This document shows, one piece after another, positions 25,169-33,956 of a stretch of DNA of 64,000 nt (positions within the stretch are counted from its first letter, which is position 1; the number at the start of each line of letters is the position of its first letter). This stretch comes from Hydrogenophaga sp. PBL-H3 (GTDB lineage: Bacteria; Pseudomonadota; Gammaproteobacteria; Burkholderiales; Burkholderiaceae_C). The position numbers and the translations under genes were made by a program. The stretch is from assembly GCF_010104355.1 (NCBI RefSeq), contig NZ_CP044972.1, positions 620,001 to 684,000 on the forward strand, written 5' to 3'. Under the pieces are notes generated by a model, which saw only the letters and a list, made by a program, of their open reading frames with translations, was not told the origin of the DNA and did not search any database.

Positions 25169-26539
25169 TCAGCGCTCGCGCCCGGCCTCGTGCCACGCCC
25201 GCTGCACCGGTGACAGCAGGTACTGCAAGACGGTGCGTTGTCCCAGCAGGATTTCGGCTTGGGCCTGCATGCCGGCGGTGAGTTCGTGGCGCCGATCGTC
25301 CCGCACCAGCGCTGCTTCCTTCAAGGCCACCGTGGCCTTGTAGCGTGGCGGCGGTGACGCGCCATCGGGCGCTGTCGCTCTGGCTGGATCTTCGGTTTGG
25401 GCATCGGCGTTGACCCATTGCAGCTCGCCATGTGCCATGCCGTACTTCTGAAACGGGTAGGCCGCAAACTTCAGCTTGACCGGCTGGCCCGACCGAACAA
25501 AGCCGACGTCTTCGTTGGACACCCACACCTCCACTTTCAGCGGCGCCTGCTGCGGCACCAGCGTGGCCAGCACGGTGCCGGGTTGCACCACTGTGCCCAC
25601 GGTGTGCGTGGCCAACTCCTTCACGATTCCCTCGTGTGGCGCGCGCAGCTCCATCAGGGCGCGGCGGTGCTGCTGTTTCTGCCAGTCCGCCTCCAGCCGT
25701 TCCAGCTGCGAACGGGTCTCCGCGCGCTCGGTGTGCAGGCGCTGGCGGTGCTCGGCCTTGATTTGCTCCAGCTTTTTCAGCGACTGGTCGATGCTCGCCC
25801 GCGCCGAGGCGATCACGTGCTGCTGGGTGGCGAGTTCCTGTTCTTTTTCGATGCGCTCGCGGCGCTTGTCGCTGACCATGAGTTGGCCAGTGAAACCCTG
25901 GTCGGCGAGCTGTGCGTAGGCGGTTTCCTGGGCCTGGAAGTGGGGCAGCACCGCCTGCAGCCGCTGGCTTTGCTGCTGAGCGGCAGCCAGCTCTTGCTGC
26001 GCCTTGAGCATGCGGCTGCGCTCTTCGGCCAGTGCGCTTGCCAGTGCCGCTTCGTTCGCCAGTTGTTGGGCTACGGCCTCTTGCGCCAGGGGTTGCGGTT
26101 CATCTGCGTCGATGGTCAGCCGTTGCTCGGCCAGTTCAGCGTCCAGGCGGCGCAACGCAAGCCGCTTGCGCCCACGCTCGGTGGTCAGCGCGTTGAGATC
26201 GGTTTCGGTGGTGAGCGCGTCCATGCGCATGAGCACTTGATCTTTGTGTACCGTTTGCCCTTCACGCACGAGGATGGCGCTGACGATGCCCGCCTCTGAG
26301 GGCTGCACGATCTTGAGGTAGTCCTCGGGCACCAGTTTGCCTTCGGCCACGGCCACGATGTCGAGCCGACCTACCGAAGCCCAGACGATGAGGAACACCA
26401 GCAGAGCCAGCAGGCACCACAGCACGCGCCGGCCGATGGGGGAGGGGGCTTGCTGTTGCAGTCGGATCAGGGGTGGGTGGAAGGCGAGGTGATCGGAGTT
26501 TGTTGAATGGGTGGATGGGGCAGGTGAGGAATTCGTCAT
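25169..26539 (-). CDS. HlyD family type I secretion membrane-fusion protein
   Basis: A 456-residue periplasmic adaptor of a type I secretion system. A cytoplasmic N-terminus is followed by one membrane helix (about residues 38-55, VLWCLLALLVFLIVWASV), the first lipoyl half (AEGKLVPEDYLKIVQPSEAGIVSAILVREGQTV), a long coiled-coil hairpin (about 90-310, rich in Glu/Gln/Leu) and a second lipoyl half with MELRAPHEGIVKELATHTVGTVVQPG. The C-terminal beta-barrel has YKATVALKEA. It follows, by 76 bases, the chimeric ABC-RTX gene. In an intact system it would link the ABC exporter to TolC. Confidence 0.92.
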   Translation of the reverse strand: MTNSSPAPSTHSTNSDHLAFHPPLIRLQQQAPSPIGRRVLWCLLALLVFLIVWASVGRLDIVAVAEGKLVPEDYLKIVQPSEAGIVSAILVREGQTVHKDQVLMRMDALTTETDLNALTTERGRKRLALRRLDAELAEQRLTIDADEPQPLAQEAVAQQLANEAALASALAEERSRMLKAQQELAAAQQQSQRLQAVLPHFQAQETAYAQLADQGFTGQLMVSDKRRERIEKEQELATQQHVIASARASIDQSLKKLEQIKAEHRQRLHTERAETRSQLERLEADWQKQQHRRALMELRAPHEGIVKELATHTVGTVVQPGTVLATLVPQQAPLKVEVWVSNEDVGFVRSGQPVKLKFAAYPFQKYGMAHGELQWVNADAQTEDPARATAPDGASPPPRYKATVALKEAALVRDDRRHELTAGMQAQAEILLGQRTVLQYLLSPVQRAWHEAGRER

Positions 26540-26615
26540 GTTGTTCTTGTTTCAAGGCTCAGATACAGCCACAGCGACCCGGCTGTTGGCACCGGGTCGC
26601 TGTGGCCTGGGGACA

Positions 26616-29600
26616 TCAGGCCAGGCTAGCCAGCCCTTCCTTCAACCCGCTGAAGCTGGTCAGGTGCGTGCCGGAGCCCGCCGTGAGTCCGACGGCGCTG
26701 GCGCCCGACAGACCGACCTGGGAGTCTCCCGCCGCCAGACCTGTCAGACCGAAGCCCGCGCTCTGGTTCGGATCGCTCCAGAAGTCGTTGGCGCTTCGTT
26801 GCGCATCCAGTTGCTGCAAGGTTGCCAGCAGTTGCTGCCAGTGGTGTTCGATGTCCACGTCGCCCGACGTGGGTGCGTTGCTGGCTGTCGCAGGTTCTTG
26901 CGGGGTGTCCCAAGCCGCCCAGTCCACCAGTTCAACAGGCGCAGGATTCATAGCGGTCTGCAAGGCCTCAACCGGGACAGCTGGCTGAGCATGCCTCCCT
27001 TCGCTGGTGCCCGGGTTCCCTGGGCCCGTGCCGGGCCCGTCGTTGAAGTCGGTGTCGTGGCCGGGTGGCGGTGGGTCTTCACCGTTGCCCAGACCCTCGT
27101 TGCCCTTGGGCTTGTCGCCCGGGTTGCCCACGCGGACCTGGAACACCTGCGACGCTGTTGCGCCGTGCAGGTCGGTGGCGGTCACCTTCACCGACAGTTC
27201 GCCCTTGGCGCTGGCGGGTGGTTTGGCCACAAAGCTGCGGGAGGCGGCATCGAACACCATCCAGGCAGGCAAAGCCGCGCCCCCGGCCAGCGCTGCCGAG
27301 TAGCTCAGGCTGTCGCCTTGATCCGGATCAGTGAAAGCGGAGGCGGGCACCGACCATGTGCTGGTTTCCTTCTTGATCACCAGCCTGTTGCCCAGCGGCT
27401 GCTGGCTGGTGGGTGCATCGTTCACCCCCTGCACCGTGATCAGCAAGTTTCCTTGCGCCTGAGCCTGACCGTCGGTGACGGTATAGACAAAGCGATCGGT
27501 GGCGGTCTGGCCGGCAGCGAGCGCGCGAACCTCCGGCAGCAGGTCGTTGAGCAAGTAGGTGTACGCGCCATCAGCCTGCCAACCGATCACGCCCAGAATG
27601 CCCCGTTGCACCGCCGGACGCAGCAGGCTGAGCGTCTCGCCGTCGGGGTCGGTGTCGTTCGCGAGCACGTTGCCGGTGGCGGGCTCGGTGGTGTTGGCGC
27701 GCAGGGTGGCGGTGTCTTGCACCGCCACGGGCGCCTTGTTTTCATGACCCGTGGGTTCACTCAACACGTTCAATGAAAACCCCGTGGAAACCGATGCACC
27801 GAAGTGGTCCCGCGCCTCCACCACGAGCTGCATGACCCCGAGGTCATCGCTGTCGGGTCGACCGCTCAAGATTCTGCGTTCGGCATTGAAGCTCAACCAA
27901 GCGGGAAGCGGGCTGCCGTCGGATCGGCGGATCGTCAGTCGAAGCTCGTCTGCCGCATCGAGATCGCGGAACAGGTCGGTCGGCAGGACCATCTGAAACA
28001 CGGCGTCTTCCATGGCCGTGGCGTTGGGCAGGGAGCCCGTCAGCTCGGGTGCCCGGTTGGTCTCCTCTGTGAGCGAGCGCACTTGGCCGTCGTCGAACAC
28101 CAGGGCCAGGATGGCCGGGTTGCCGTCCATGCCGCGGTAATCGACGATTCGCACCGTGTCCGCATCGCTGTAGTGCACGACCAAGGTGGTTCCGTCCCAC
28201 GCTTGACGAATGTCTTCCGGGCGAATGCCCGCTCCGAAGCGGATGAAGTTGAAGTCGGTGGACCCGCTGTCAATGAGGCTGTCGACACCATCGCCCAAAT
28301 GAAAGACGTAAGCGTCGTCGCCGTCACCACCAGTGAGCTGGTCCTGGCCGCGTCCACCGTGCAGTTCATCGCTTCCAGCGCCGCCGTCAAGGGCGTCGCC
28401 GCCATCGTTCCCGAACAGCCTGTCCACGACGTTCGTTCCGCGCAGCGTGTCGGCTTGCGCATTGCCCTCGACCAAAAAGCCTTCGGACACCAGCGTGGCG
28501 TAGTCCAACACCACACCATTGGCGAATTCGAACCGGTCGATGGCATGACCACCGTCCAGCACGGCTTCGGGGTCGAAGCCCGAGAGGCGCAGCACATCAC
28601 CGGGCTCACCGTAATTGAGCACCAGCCAATGGCCTCCGCGACCATCAGCCTCGAACGTCAGCTGGGACTGAAGGTCGCCGGGGTCGATCCCGTCCCCGAA
28701 CGCCACGCTGCCGGCCTCGTAGGCAGCGCTGCCGATGTCGATGTCGACCGCGCCATCTCCGACGTTCACCACCAAGTCCGCAGGGTCTGCCTGCGGGTCG
28801 TACACGCCCAGCGCCAGCAGGTCGGAGAACTGCACAGCCTCATCCGTGTTCCACAGCTCGATGCGCTCCACCGGCGCCGGCATGCCGGGAACGCGCGGAT
28901 CGAACCCGACGAAGCGCACGCTGTCGCCATCTGCACCCATGCGCAGGACAAGGTCGTCTCCCTCCAGCGCCAGCCACAGGTCGCTGCCGCTCACATCTCC
29001 GTGAATGAAAAGCACGTTGCTGTCTTGCTCGCGCCAGACCTCGGCGATCACGGTTTGCGCAGGCTCATCGGGCGTGGCGCTCGCGTCCACGTGGTACCCA
29101 TCCGACCCCACTCCACCTGCCAGCCTGTCGTGGCCGCCGTTGCCAAAGAGCTGGTCATCCCCTTCTCCCCCGATGAGACGGTCAGACTGCGCCGTTCCAT
29201 AGAGCCATTCACCATCGTCGCTCGCGTACTTCGTGACGCCCAGCCGCTGGCGAAACACCGGCACCATGAGCAGGCTCACCCCCACGATGAGCAGCAGCAG
29301 GCCGACCGCCACCAGCGAGAGCACCCAGCTGTACCAGAACATCACCGCCAGAAAGATGAACAGGAAGGGCAGGTCCAGCAGCAGCGTGACGGCAGCGCCC
29401 GAGACGAACTCGCGCAGCGTCTCCACGCCCTGCAGCCGCGCCACCAGCGTGCCGGTGGGGCGGGCTTCAAAGTAGGGCAGGGGCAGGCGCAGCAGGTGGC
29501 GCATCACCTGTTCGCCCAGCACAGCGTCCATGCGGCTGCCGGTGTGCAGCACCAGGTATTGGCGCAGCCAGCTCATGGTGCTGGTGAACAGCATGAACAC

Positions 29601-30287
29601 CACCAGCGCCACACCCAGCACCCAGAGCGTGCTCACGCTGTGGTGAGCGATCACTTTGTCGATGATGACCTGCGTGAAAAGCGGCGTGGCCAGGCCCACC
29701 AGCTGGATGGCCAGGCTGGCCAGCAGTACATCGCGCCACAGGCGGCGGTGGCGCAGCAGTTCGGGGATGAACCACGCAAAGCCGAAGCCCGGGCGTCTGC
29801 CCGGGCTGGCGGTGCCGCCTTGGCGCGCTTCGGCGTGCGTGGCGCCGTCTTCGTCTCCCGCTGGGGCGGTGGGGTCTTGCGCGGCGCAGAGCAAGAGCCA
29901 TGGCTGGGCTTCATGGCTCAGGGTGTGCAGGTCGTCCAGTTCACTCGGTGCTTCGCACGGGCGGAACAAGCCCAGTTGCCCGTCGCTGCGGCTTGCCATC
30001 AGCAGCGGCGGACCCGCGCTGCCCTTGCCGGTGCTGCGCGCAAAGGCAACCACCGGAAAAGGTGGGGGTGGATGCGCAGGGTCTGGCCAGGGAACGGTCT
30101 GCGCCTTGAGCCCGAGACCGGCCAGAGCTTCGATCAGCGTAGGCAGATCCCACGGCGGGGCAAAACGCTTGATCAGCAGTTCGACGTCAAAGGGCTTGCG
30201 GTGCAAGCCCGCCAGGCTGCCCAGCAGCCAGACGGCTTCTTCCGTGCTCAGGGCATGCGTGAGCCTCACATCGTGGTGTGATGACAA
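26616..30287 (-). CDS. Chimeric gene: N-terminal half of a type I secretion ABC exporter fused in frame to an RTX/cadherin-like protein
   Basis: A 1,223-residue reading frame of two unrelated halves. Residues 1 to about 345 are a type I secretion ABC exporter: a C39-like domain without the protease cysteine (about 1-135), then four membrane helices (about 188-342) with TPLFTQVIIDKVIAHHS and LPLPYFEARPTGTLVARLQGVETLREF. The last exporter sequence is VPVFRQRLG. The remaining helices and the whole ATPase domain (Walker A, signature, Walker B) are absent. From about residue 352 it is an RTX protein: calcium-binding GGxGxD repeats at about 362-396 and 608-660, haemolysin-related beta domains, cadherin-like domains (about 746-842, 853-953, 955-1053) and an acidic, Gln-rich tail. 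The join lies near 29,235. It may be a real deletion or an assembly collapse. As written it cannot energise export. Confidence 0.85.
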   Translation of the reverse strand: MSSHHDVRLTHALSTEEAVWLLGSLAGLHRKPFDVELLIKRFAPPWDLPTLIEALAGLGLKAQTVPWPDPAHPPPPFPVVAFARSTGKGSAGPPLLMASRSDGQLGLFRPCEAPSELDDLHTLSHEAQPWLLLCAAQDPTAPAGDEDGATHAEARQGGTASPGRRPGFGFAWFIPELLRHRRLWRDVLLASLAIQLVGLATPLFTQVIIDKVIAHHSVSTLWVLGVALVVFMLFTSTMSWLRQYLVLHTGSRMDAVLGEQVMRHLLRLPLPYFEARPTGTLVARLQGVETLREFVSGAAVTLLLDLPFLFIFLAVMFWYSWVLSLVAVGLLLLIVGVSLLMVPVFRQRLGVTKYASDDGEWLYGTAQSDRLIGGEGDDQLFGNGGHDRLAGGVGSDGYHVDASATPDEPAQTVIAEVWREQDSNVLFIHGDVSGSDLWLALEGDDLVLRMGADGDSVRFVGFDPRVPGMPAPVERIELWNTDEAVQFSDLLALGVYDPQADPADLVVNVGDGAVDIDIGSAAYEAGSVAFGDGIDPGDLQSQLTFEADGRGGHWLVLNYGEPGDVLRLSGFDPEAVLDGGHAIDRFEFANGVVLDYATLVSEGFLVEGNAQADTLRGTNVVDRLFGNDGGDALDGGAGSDELHGGRGQDQLTGGDGDDAYVFHLGDGVDSLIDSGSTDFNFIRFGAGIRPEDIRQAWDGTTLVVHYSDADTVRIVDYRGMDGNPAILALVFDDGQVRSLTEETNRAPELTGSLPNATAMEDAVFQMVLPTDLFRDLDAADELRLTIRRSDGSPLPAWLSFNAERRILSGRPDSDDLGVMQLVVEARDHFGASVSTGFSLNVLSEPTGHENKAPVAVQDTATLRANTTEPATGNVLANDTDPDGETLSLLRPAVQRGILGVIGWQADGAYTYLLNDLLPEVRALAAGQTATDRFVYTVTDGQAQAQGNLLITVQGVNDAPTSQQPLGNRLVIKKETSTWSVPASAFTDPDQGDSLSYSAALAGGAALPAWMVFDAASRSFVAKPPASAKGELSVKVTATDLHGATASQVFQVRVGNPGDKPKGNEGLGNGEDPPPPGHDTDFNDGPGTGPGNPGTSEGRHAQPAVPVEALQTAMNPAPVELVDWAAWDTPQEPATASNAPTSGDVDIEHHWQQLLATLQQLDAQRSANDFWSDPNQSAGFGLTGLAAGDSQVGLSGASAVGLTAGSGTHLTSFSGLKEGLASLA

Positions 30288-30417
30288 TTCCGGTCCTCCC
30301 TCGTGGCTTGTTTCTGGCGCAAAGCCAGAGGAGGCTAGGAGGGCGAGGGGATGCCGGAAATACCACCGATGCAGTAATTTGGAATGGCCTTACTCGACTG
30401 CGGGGAGCGGCGCGAAG

Positions 30418-30444
30418 CTTGAAATCACCGCCGCCGCCCATAAT
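30418..30444 (+). promoter_or_regulatory. Sigma32-like heat-shock promoter of htpG
   Basis: CTTGAAA (30418-30424) and CCCATAAT (30437-30444), separated by 12 bases, closely match the sigma32 consensus halves. The pair is placed about 57 bases before the htpG start. Heat-shock control is well established for htpG in proteobacteria. Confidence 0.65.
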
Positions 30445-30500
30445 TCCGCCTCGCGCCGGCCCTCCAGGGCCTCCCCCCTCTTTCTTTCCAACGAACTCCC

Positions 30501-32420
30501 ATGAGCAAACAAACCCTGTCGTTCCAGGCCGAAGTGGCGCAGCTGCTGCACCTGGTCACCCATTCGCTGTATTCCAACCCCGACATCTTTTTGCGCGAGC
30601 TGGTGTCCAACGCATCGGACGCCTGCGACAAGCTGCGGTTTGAAGGCCTGAACAACGCGGCCTTGTTCGAAGACGCACCCAACCTGGACGTGCGCGTGGC
30701 CTTTGACACCGAGGCCCGCACCATCACCATCACCGACAACGGCATCGGCATGAGCGCGCAGGAGGCCATCGACCACCTGGGCACCATCGCCAAGAGCGGT
30801 ACCAAGGACTTCATGGGCCGCCTGAGTGGTGACCAGAAGCAGGACGCGCAGCTCATCGGCCAGTTCGGTGTGGGCTTCTACTCGGGCTTCATCGTGGCCG
30901 ACAAGATCACCGTGGAAAGCCGCCGCGCGGGCTTGCCTGCGGCCGAGGGTGTGCGCTGGGTGAGTGGTGGTACGGGTGACTTCGAAGTGGAGACCATCGA
31001 GCGTGCCGCTCGGGGCACCAGCGTCATCCTGCACCTGCGCGAGGACGCAGGCGACTACCTTGACCGCTGGAAGCTCAAGTCCATCATCGCCAAGTACTCG
31101 GACCACATCAGCCTGCCCATCCTGATGCAGAAAGAAGAATGGGACGCCGAGAAGAGCGCCTATGTGAAGCAGGACGAATGGGAGGCGGTGAACTCGGCCA
31201 ACGCCCTGTGGGCGCGCAGCAAGAAGGACATCAGCGACGAGCAGTACGCCGAGTTCTACAAGAACCTGAGCTACGACACCGAGGCGCCACTGGCCTGGAG
31301 CCACAACCGCGTGGAGGGCAGCACCGAATACACCCAGCTGCTCTACATCCCGGCCAAGGCGCCGCAGGACTTGTGGAACCGCGACCGCAAGGCCGGCATC
31401 AAGCTGTATGTGAAGCGCGTCTTCATCATGGACGAGGCCGAAGCGCTCATGCCAGCCTACCTGCGCTGGGTCAAGGGCGTGGTCGACTCGGCCGACCTGC
31501 CGCTCAACGTGAGCCGTGAGTTGCTGCAGGAGAGCCGCGACGTGAAGGCGATCCGCGAGGGCAACACTCGGCGTGTGCTGGCCATGCTGGACGACATGAG
31601 CAAGGACGTCGAGAAGTACACCGGCTTCTACGCCGAGTTCGGCGCGGTGCTCAAAGAGGGCCTGGGCGAAGATTTCGCCAACCGCGAGAAGCTGGCCAAG
31701 CTGCTGCGCTTTGCCAGCACAGGTTCCGTTCGGGCTGAGCCGGTCGAAGCCCCCGCGAGCCCTTCGACAAGCTCAGGGCGAACGGATGGATTGGTGTCGC
31801 TGGCCGACTACAAGGCCCGCATGAAGGAAGGTCAGGCCACCATCTACTACATCACCGCCGACAACCTGGCCGCCGCGCGCAACAGCCCGCAGCTGGAGGT
31901 GTTCCGCAAGAAGGGCATCGAGGTGCTGCTGATGACCGACCGTGTGGACGAGTGGGCGCTCTCATTCCTCACCGAGTTCGAGGGCACACCGCTGCAGAGC
32001 GTGGCCAAGGGTGCGGTGGACCTTGGGGCACTGCAGGACGAGGACGAGAAGAAGGCTGCCGAGGCAGCAGCCGAAGTTTTCAAGCCCGTGCTGGAGCGTC
32101 TGAAAGAGAGCCTGAAAGACAAGGCCAAGGACGTGCGTGTGACCTCGCGCCTGGTGGATTCACCGGCTTGCCTCGTGGTGGAAGACGGTGACCTGTCCAC
32201 CCAGCTGGCGCGCATGCTCAAGCAAGCCGGCCAGCCCGCGCCCGAGGTCAAGCCGATCCTGGAAGTGAACGCCGAGCACGCGCTGGTGAAAAAGCTGGAG
32301 AGCAGCGAGCATTTCGACGACCTCGCGCACATCCTGTTTGACCAGGCGCTGCTGGCCGAAGGTGGCCTGCCGGACGATCCGGCGGCGTATGTCAAGCGTG
32401 TGAATGCCCTGCTGATCTGA
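30501..32420 (+). CDS. htpG: HSP90 chaperone HtpG with repeat-encoded insertion
   Basis: A 639-residue bacterial Hsp90, slightly longer than the E. coli protein. The N-terminal ATPase has [35 protein letters not shown] and [19 protein letters not shown]; the middle domain has [26 protein letters not shown] and [16 protein letters not shown]; the C-terminal dimerisation domain ends [23 protein letters not shown]. About 20 residues near position 410, between RFAST and VSLADY, are encoded by a 60-base palindromic repeat (31726-31785) and replace a short loop of E. coli HtpG. The catalytic parts are intact, so the chaperone is expected to work. Confidence 0.97.
   Translation: MSKQTLSFQAEVAQLLHLVTHSLYSNPDIFLRELVSNASDACDKLRFEGLNNAALFEDAPNLDVRVAFDTEARTITITDNGIGMSAQEAIDHLGTIAKSGTKDFMGRLSGDQKQDAQLIGQFGVGFYSGFIVADKITVESRRAGLPAAEGVRWVSGGTGDFEVETIERAARGTSVILHLREDAGDYLDRWKLKSIIAKYSDHISLPILMQKEEWDAEKSAYVKQDEWEAVNSANALWARSKKDISDEQYAEFYKNLSYDTEAPLAWSHNRVEGSTEYTQLLYIPAKAPQDLWNRDRKAGIKLYVKRVFIMDEAEALMPAYLRWVKGVVDSADLPLNVSRELLQESRDVKAIREGNTRRVLAMLDDMSKDVEKYTGFYAEFGAVLKEGLGEDFANREKLAKLLRFASTGSVRAEPVEAPASPSTSSGRTDGLVSLADYKARMKEGQATIYYITADNLAAARNSPQLEVFRKKGIEVLLMTDRVDEWALSFLTEFEGTPLQSVAKGAVDLGALQDEDEKKAAEAAAEVFKPVLERLKESLKDKAKDVRVTSRLVDSPACLVVEDGDLSTQLARMLKQAGQPAPEVKPILEVNAEHALVKKLESSEHFDDLAHILFDQALLAEGGLPDDPAAYVKRVNALLI
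31726..31785. repeat. 60-base palindromic repeat inside htpG
   Basis: Begins CCGTTCGGGCTGAGC and ends CTCAGGGCGAACGG, an imperfect inverted repeat of the same family as the intergenic copy at 60648-60719 and the single arm at 55302-55328. Its length is a multiple of three, so it adds 20 codons to htpG without shifting the frame. Confidence 0.75.
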
Positions 32421-32489
32421 CCGAAAGACCGGTGCGCTCAAGGCGCATGGGTGGTTGACTACACTGTGCCCCGGGGGGTTCCTTCCGGA

Positions 32490-33956
32490 ATGGGGCAACG
32501 CACCCGTTCCCCCACGCACTCAACCGCTCACACCGTGTACCTTCAGCGCCCATTCGACCACGTCGTCACCTTTCGCAACAGCCAGGGAGAGAGTGCCAGA
32601 GGAACGCTGACCAACCTGCAGCGCCGCTCGCTGGTGATGGAGGTCTACAACCCCTATTCCATAGTGCAAGTGAGCGAGGTGCTCAGCGACCTCACCATCC
32701 GCTCAGGGGATCGCAGCATTTACAAGGGCAAGGCCGTGGTGGTGAGTCTGCTGAACACCGGCTTGATGGCAGTGGTGTCGCTTGCCCTGATCGACGAGTG
32801 GTCTGACTTGACCTTGACGCGTGGTGAGTCGGCCGGCGTGGGTCAACAGGCCCAGCAGTTCGTGCAGGGCTGGTTCGAGCGGTTCAAGATTAAGCGAGGG
32901 TATCTGGTAGCAGTGAGCGAGATCCGAGCCTATCTTGCCGAAGTGTCTCGATGGACCGACCATGCCGATTTCTCCAGCGCCTTGCCCAGGGGTGAAGATG
33001 GGCGAGTGATCTCGTCGGTGTTCGAAGAAATATCGTCACCGTTGATGTTGGTTGCGTCCAACTACTTCGCGGCGCTGGAAGCAGAGACACAAGACGTGCC
33101 TGAAGGAGACCTGCCGACCTACCGCAACTTTGCACAGGCTTCCCTGCACCCTCTGCTGCTGCGTGCACCTTTCGTATACCGCACGTTCGCCAAGCCGTTG
33201 GGCTATGCCGGCGACTACGAAATGGTGAATCAGATCCTGTCCGATCCGCAGCAGGGCGGTACAACTTATTTTCAGATGATCAATGCCTTGTTCCTGCAGT
33301 CTGCAGTGGCGCAGGCGCACCGCAACCGCATCGAAATTCTGGTGAAGCATCTGAAGGATGTCACCGAGCAGGCTCGTACCCTGGGCAGACCACTGCGCGT
33401 GCTCAACATTGGCTGTGGGCCGGCGGTTGAAATTGAGCGTTTTCTGCTGAGCGGTGGAGATCCCGACAGCGCGCATTTCACCCTGGTGGATTTCAGTGAG
33501 GTGACCCTGGAACACACACGCGCAAAGCTGGAGGAAGTCGGCCGGCGCTTGGGCAAGCCTGTTCGGTTTGAACTCGTCAACGATTCTGTTCACAACTTGC
33601 TCAAGCGTGCCACCAGGTCAGATGCATCGCCGGCATCGGAAGCCTATGACTTTGCCTACTGTGCCGGATTGTTCGACTACCTCTCCGACAAGGTCTGCAG
33701 TCGTCTGCTGGAGTATCTGTACGCCAGGACACGTCCGGGTGGGCAGGTCCTGGTCACCAACGTGCATTCGAGCAATTCGCAGCGCGGTGTGATGGAGCAC
33801 GTGCTGGAGTGGTACCTGATCTACCGCGATGAAGCCCGCTTGCAAAGTGTTCTGCCGACTGGTCGCAGCGACGAGAAAATCTTCACTGATACCACCGGTG
33901 TGAATGTGTTCGCGTCTTTCTTCGTGCCCGCACTTGAGCGGGCAGATGTCAGATGA
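32490..33956 (+). CDS. phcB: PhcB-like SAM-dependent methyltransferase (3-hydroxy fatty acid methyl ester signal synthase)
   Basis: A 488-residue protein. The first ~110 residues form a beta-rich domain (VTFRNSQGESARGTLTNLQ, KGKAVVVSLLNTGLMAVVSLAL) that looks PilZ-like but lacks a clear RxxxR c-di-GMP motif. The C-terminal half is a class I methyltransferase with the SAM loop VLNIGCGPAVEIERFL and FTLVDFSEVTLEHTRAKL. It matches the type of Ralstonia PhcB, which makes the quorum-sensing signal methyl 3-hydroxypalmitate or myristate, and heads an overlapping set with PhcS-, PhcR- and PhcQ-like genes. The start is uncertain: 32490 ATG is used, and GTG at 32451 or 32535 is possible. GC is lower than in flanking genes. 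The signal made here is inferred. Confidence 0.75.
   Translation: MGQRTRSPTHSTAHTVYLQRPFDHVVTFRNSQGESARGTLTNLQRRSLVMEVYNPYSIVQVSEVLSDLTIRSGDRSIYKGKAVVVSLLNTGLMAVVSLALIDEWSDLTLTRGESAGVGQQAQQFVQGWFERFKIKRGYLVAVSEIRAYLAEVSRWTDHADFSSALPRGEDGRVISSVFEEISSPLMLVASNYFAALEAETQDVPEGDLPTYRNFAQASLHPLLLRAPFVYRTFAKPLGYAGDYEMVNQILSDPQQGGTTYFQMINALFLQSAVAQAHRNRIEILVKHLKDVTEQARTLGRPLRVLNIGCGPAVEIERFLLSGGDPDSAHFTLVDFSEVTLEHTRAKLEEVGRRLGKPVRFELVNDSVHNLLKRATRSDASPASEAYDFAYCAGLFDYLSDKVCSRLLEYLYARTRPGGQVLVTNVHSSNSQRGVMEHVLEWYLIYRDEARLQSVLPTGRSDEKIFTDTTGVNVFASFFVPALERADVR

Noticed and set aside
28240..28460. Tandem repeats in the RTX region as a possible CRISPR or minisatellite
   Set aside because: The periodicity comes from nine-residue calcium-binding repeats in frame; there are no identical repeats with unique spacers.
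27804..30281. An 825-codon plus-strand open frame opposite the ABC-RTX chimera
   Set aside because: The minus-strand product has recognisable membrane, RTX and cadherin-like domains throughout. The plus-strand product has no recognisable domain and skewed composition, so it is a shadow frame.
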